This document shows positions 33,624-35,404 of a stretch of DNA of 35,404 nt, one piece after another; position 1 is the stretch's first letter; every line of letters starts with the position of its first letter. The notes beneath the pieces were generated by a model. It was not told the origin of the DNA, ran no database searches, and saw nothing but the letters and a program-made list of their open reading frames with translations. The stretch is from NCBI GenBank assembly GCA_002454195.1, contig DKIJ01000037.1, forward strand, positions 1 through 35,404, written 5' to 3'. A program made the translations under genes and the position numbers. Source of the DNA: Flavobacterium sp. UBA6721 (lineage in GTDB: Bacteria > Bacteroidota > Bacteroidia > Flavobacteriales > Flavobacteriaceae).

Positions 33624-35404
33624 TTAGTCAATTATGTACCAAGAAGTACCGTTAGACTGAATTCTTATTGTTTTTGGATAATTTATAGATGTAATTGATG
33701 TTGTTTCTGTCAATTTTAAAGCTGGACTAAAACTTAACAAATTTGTAGTCTCATCCGTCTTACGAATCACATAAACTTTACCCGTAGCCGATGCAGGACT
33801 TGGTAATGTAAGAGTAAATCCACCAGCAGAACTATTAGATAAAATTGTATAGTCTGTGATTAATGCTGTATAATTAGCCGTTATGGTGCTTATGGCATTA
33901 ATTGTAGAGTAGGTATCTACATAAGTTTTAACCGCTTTAGCACTTGGATATTTTATATCAGAGGATCTATCCGCAAAAACATCCGTTGATTTATTTCCTT
34001 CAATTTTTTGAATCGCTCCCAAAACAGAATCACTAGAACTTACTGCACCAGTAGTAGTCGTAAAACCAGTCAAAACTTTACCAATCACTGCACCATTATT
34101 TAAAGTAACGCTACCTGTATTATCCATTGTGGCCTCTCCTGATATAGTAACTTGTGTAGCCACATTACTAGCGTTTCCAAGGTAGATTTTTCCGTCCGTC
34201 AAAGTTTTAATAGAATTTACTTCAGTATCAACATAGGTTTTCACAGCTTTTACTGATGGATATTTAATGTTCGAAGTTCCATCAGTAGTAACATTGATAC
34301 TTTTGTTTATTAACATTTCTTTAGTATCCTCAGCTGCAATTGCACGATCCATTTCTGTTTGTAAATCTGCTGCTAAAGCATTATCACCTAGAATTCTATT
34401 CGATTTTTCAGTATTCAAATTAGATGTAATGGCACTCTCAGCAGCTTTTGCTCTATTTGTTTCAGCTGTTATCAACGCTAATGCATCAGTTGCACTAGCA
34501 AAAGCTGCATCAACATAAGTTTTTACTGCTTTCTCCGTGGGGAATTTAATATCAGAATTCGATGCTAAAGTACCATCTACACTCTTGTTTGCTGCATTTT
34601 CCTTAGTCGCTTCCACTCCGATAGCTCTAGTCTTTTCTAATGCAAGATTTGTCGTCAAAGTAACTTCTGCATTTGTAGCTCTTGTAATTTCGTTGTCTAG
34701 ATTAGTAGTCAACGTAGATACTGCAGATGCTCTTGTTGTCACTTCTGTTACTAAATTATTGGTTAATGTTGTGTCAGCCGATAATCTTGTTGATGCTTCA
34801 GATGCCAAGTTTGTGGTCAACGTAGAAACCGCTGTAGATCTAGTTGAAATTTCTGAATTTAAATTAGTCGTCAAGGTATTGTCTGCAGCTATTCTTGCTG
34901 CCGTTTCTGTTGCCAAGGCGGTGCTTGCTGCAGAAGTGCTCGCATCAACATAATCCTTAACCGATTTTACACTTGAGTATTTTGTATCTGATGTACCATC
35001 AGCTGTAACACTAGTACTCTTGTTCACCAACAATTCCTTGGTGGCTTCCGCTGCAGTGGCTCTGCTTACTTCCGCTGCCAAATTGGTGGTCAATGTTCCC
35101 TCTGCTGCAGTGGCTCTGGTTACTTCTGATGCCAAGTTGGTGGTTAACGTAGTAACTGCTGTACCTCTTGTGGTAGCTTCTGCTGTCAGGTTCGTGGTCA
35201 AAGTGCCTTCTGCAGCTGTAGCTCTGGTTACTTCTGCTGCCAAGGCTGTACTGGCTGCTGATGTACTCGCATCAACATACGTCTTAACAGATTTCACGCT
35301 TGGATATTTGGTATCCGATGCTCCATCCGTTGTTACATTTATACTTTTGTTTACCAAATCCTCTTTCAATAAATCAGCATTGGTTCTATTGGTAATCTCT
35401 GTAG
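33624..35404 (-). CDS. Coiled-coil fibre protein with 18-residue repeats, 5' end outside the window
   Basis: The frame is open to the right edge, so the N-terminus is missing; at least 593 codons are present. Most of the protein alternates two modules. The first is an 18-residue unit of the pattern [17 protein letters not shown], about 13 copies in three blocks. The second is a longer unit, [17 protein letters not shown] followed by VKTYVDA, five copies. The C-terminal part ([26 protein letters not shown]) resembles the beta-structured tips of tail-fibre-like proteins of Bacteroidota. Eighteen residues is five helical turns, as expected for a long parallel coiled coil, probably trimeric. It is the first gene visible of the fibre operon. 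No catalytic motif is seen. Confidence 0.85.
   Translation of the reverse strand, partial: TEITNRTNADLLKEDLVNKSINVTTDGASDTKYPSVKSVKTYVDASTSAASTALAAEVTRATAAEGTLTTNLTAEATTRGTAVTTLTTNLASEVTRATAAEGTLTTNLAAEVSRATAAEATKELLVNKSTSVTADGTSDTKYSSVKSVKDYVDASTSAASTALATETAARIAADNTLTTNLNSEISTRSTAVSTLTTNLASEASTRLSADTTLTNNLVTEVTTRASAVSTLTTNLDNEITRATNAEVTLTTNLALEKTRAIGVEATKENAANKSVDGTLASNSDIKFPTEKAVKTYVDAAFASATDALALITAETNRAKAAESAITSNLNTEKSNRILGDNALAADLQTEMDRAIAAEDTKEMLINKSINVTTDGTSNIKYPSVKAVKTYVDTEVNSIKTLTDGKIYLGNASNVATQVTISGEATMDNTGSVTLNNGAVIGKVLTGFTTTTGAVSSSDSVLGAIQKIEGNKSTDVFADRSSDIKYPSAKAVKTYVDTYSTINAISTITANYTALITDYTILSNSSAGGFTLTLPSPASATGKVYVIRKTDETTNLLSFSPALKLTETTSITSINYPKTIRIQSNGTSWYIID
34308..35240 (-). 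repeat. 54-base (18-codon) tandem repeats of the coiled-coil fibre gene
   Basis: Three blocks of 54-base units: 35240-35025 (4 units), 34913-34590 (6 units) and 34469-34308 (3 units). Spacer modules with the NKS...KTYVDA unit, 37 codons in two of the cases, lie between them. The units diverge at the protein level but keep the LTTNL ending in most copies. Confidence 0.75.

Noticed and set aside
34267..34953. Plus-strand frames opposite the coiled-coil gene
   Set aside because: Again a by-product of the 54-base repeats on the other strand.
34308..35240. Possible CRISPR array from regularly spaced repeats
   Set aside because: The repeats are in frame, diverged, without unique spacers, and encode a regular protein pattern.
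31456..35404. Prophage tail region
   Set aside because: Only fibre-like proteins are present; the visible N-terminus has a signal peptide and no other phage gene is in the window.

Overview
The window looks like chromosomal DNA of a Flavobacterium-like member of the Bacteroidota. It is AT-rich, with several -7 boxes of the form TAnnTTTG and few Shine-Dalgarno sites. It carries a scattered classical menaquinone pathway (menC, menA, menB, menD), a TonB-dependent receptor, an ECF sigma factor with an RskA-like anti-sigma factor, and large Ig-like surface proteins. The genus is an inference from gene content and protein style; no search was run.

Positions 1-3951 hold sensory genes, mostly broken. 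A PAS/PAS histidine kinase on the minus strand runs off the left edge and appears frameshifted near its start. Divergent from it is a split kdpD-type pair on the plus strand: a KdpD/Usp protein followed by a HAMP-PAS histidine kinase. Both members carry lesions: two stops, one +1 and two -1 frameshifts. No kdpFABC genes are visible beside them.

Positions 4004-17196 form the menaquinone region, mostly on the minus strand: menC, a frameshifted SUKH-like gene, a secreted TPR protein, a metallo-beta-lactamase-fold hydrolase, menA, menB and menD. A plus-strand membrane protein with a histidine-kinase phosphoacceptor segment but no ATPase domain, a cvfB gene and a badly decayed MG2/TonB-plug gene lie between menB and menD. 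menE and menF are not in the window. Intact biosynthetic genes alternate with decayed surface and sensory genes.

Positions 17287-22867 are ordinary and intact: an exported glutathione peroxidase, a TonB-dependent receptor divergent from an ECF sigma/anti-sigma operon, and a tRNA-dihydrouridine synthase. Good intrinsic terminators and -7 boxes can be seen and help to decide starts.

Positions 22868-25065 hold a 440-base stretch without a gene and an insertion sequence of about 1.65 kb. The IS has recognisable imperfect terminal inverted repeats, an intact transposase and a long hairpin covering the transposase start codon.

Positions 25066-35404 are a minus-strand block of four exported or fibre-like proteins: a coiled-coil fibre protein with 18-residue repeats (5' end outside the window), a phage-tail-fibre/YadA-head-like protein, a small secreted protein, and a 1933-residue Ig-like protein with an internal C-type lectin-like domain and a C-terminal Lcl (DUF1566) domain. 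This is the best candidate in the window for an undescribed surface system. Its members look like shaft, head and receptor-binding parts, with no phage genes and no classical outer-membrane anchor visible.
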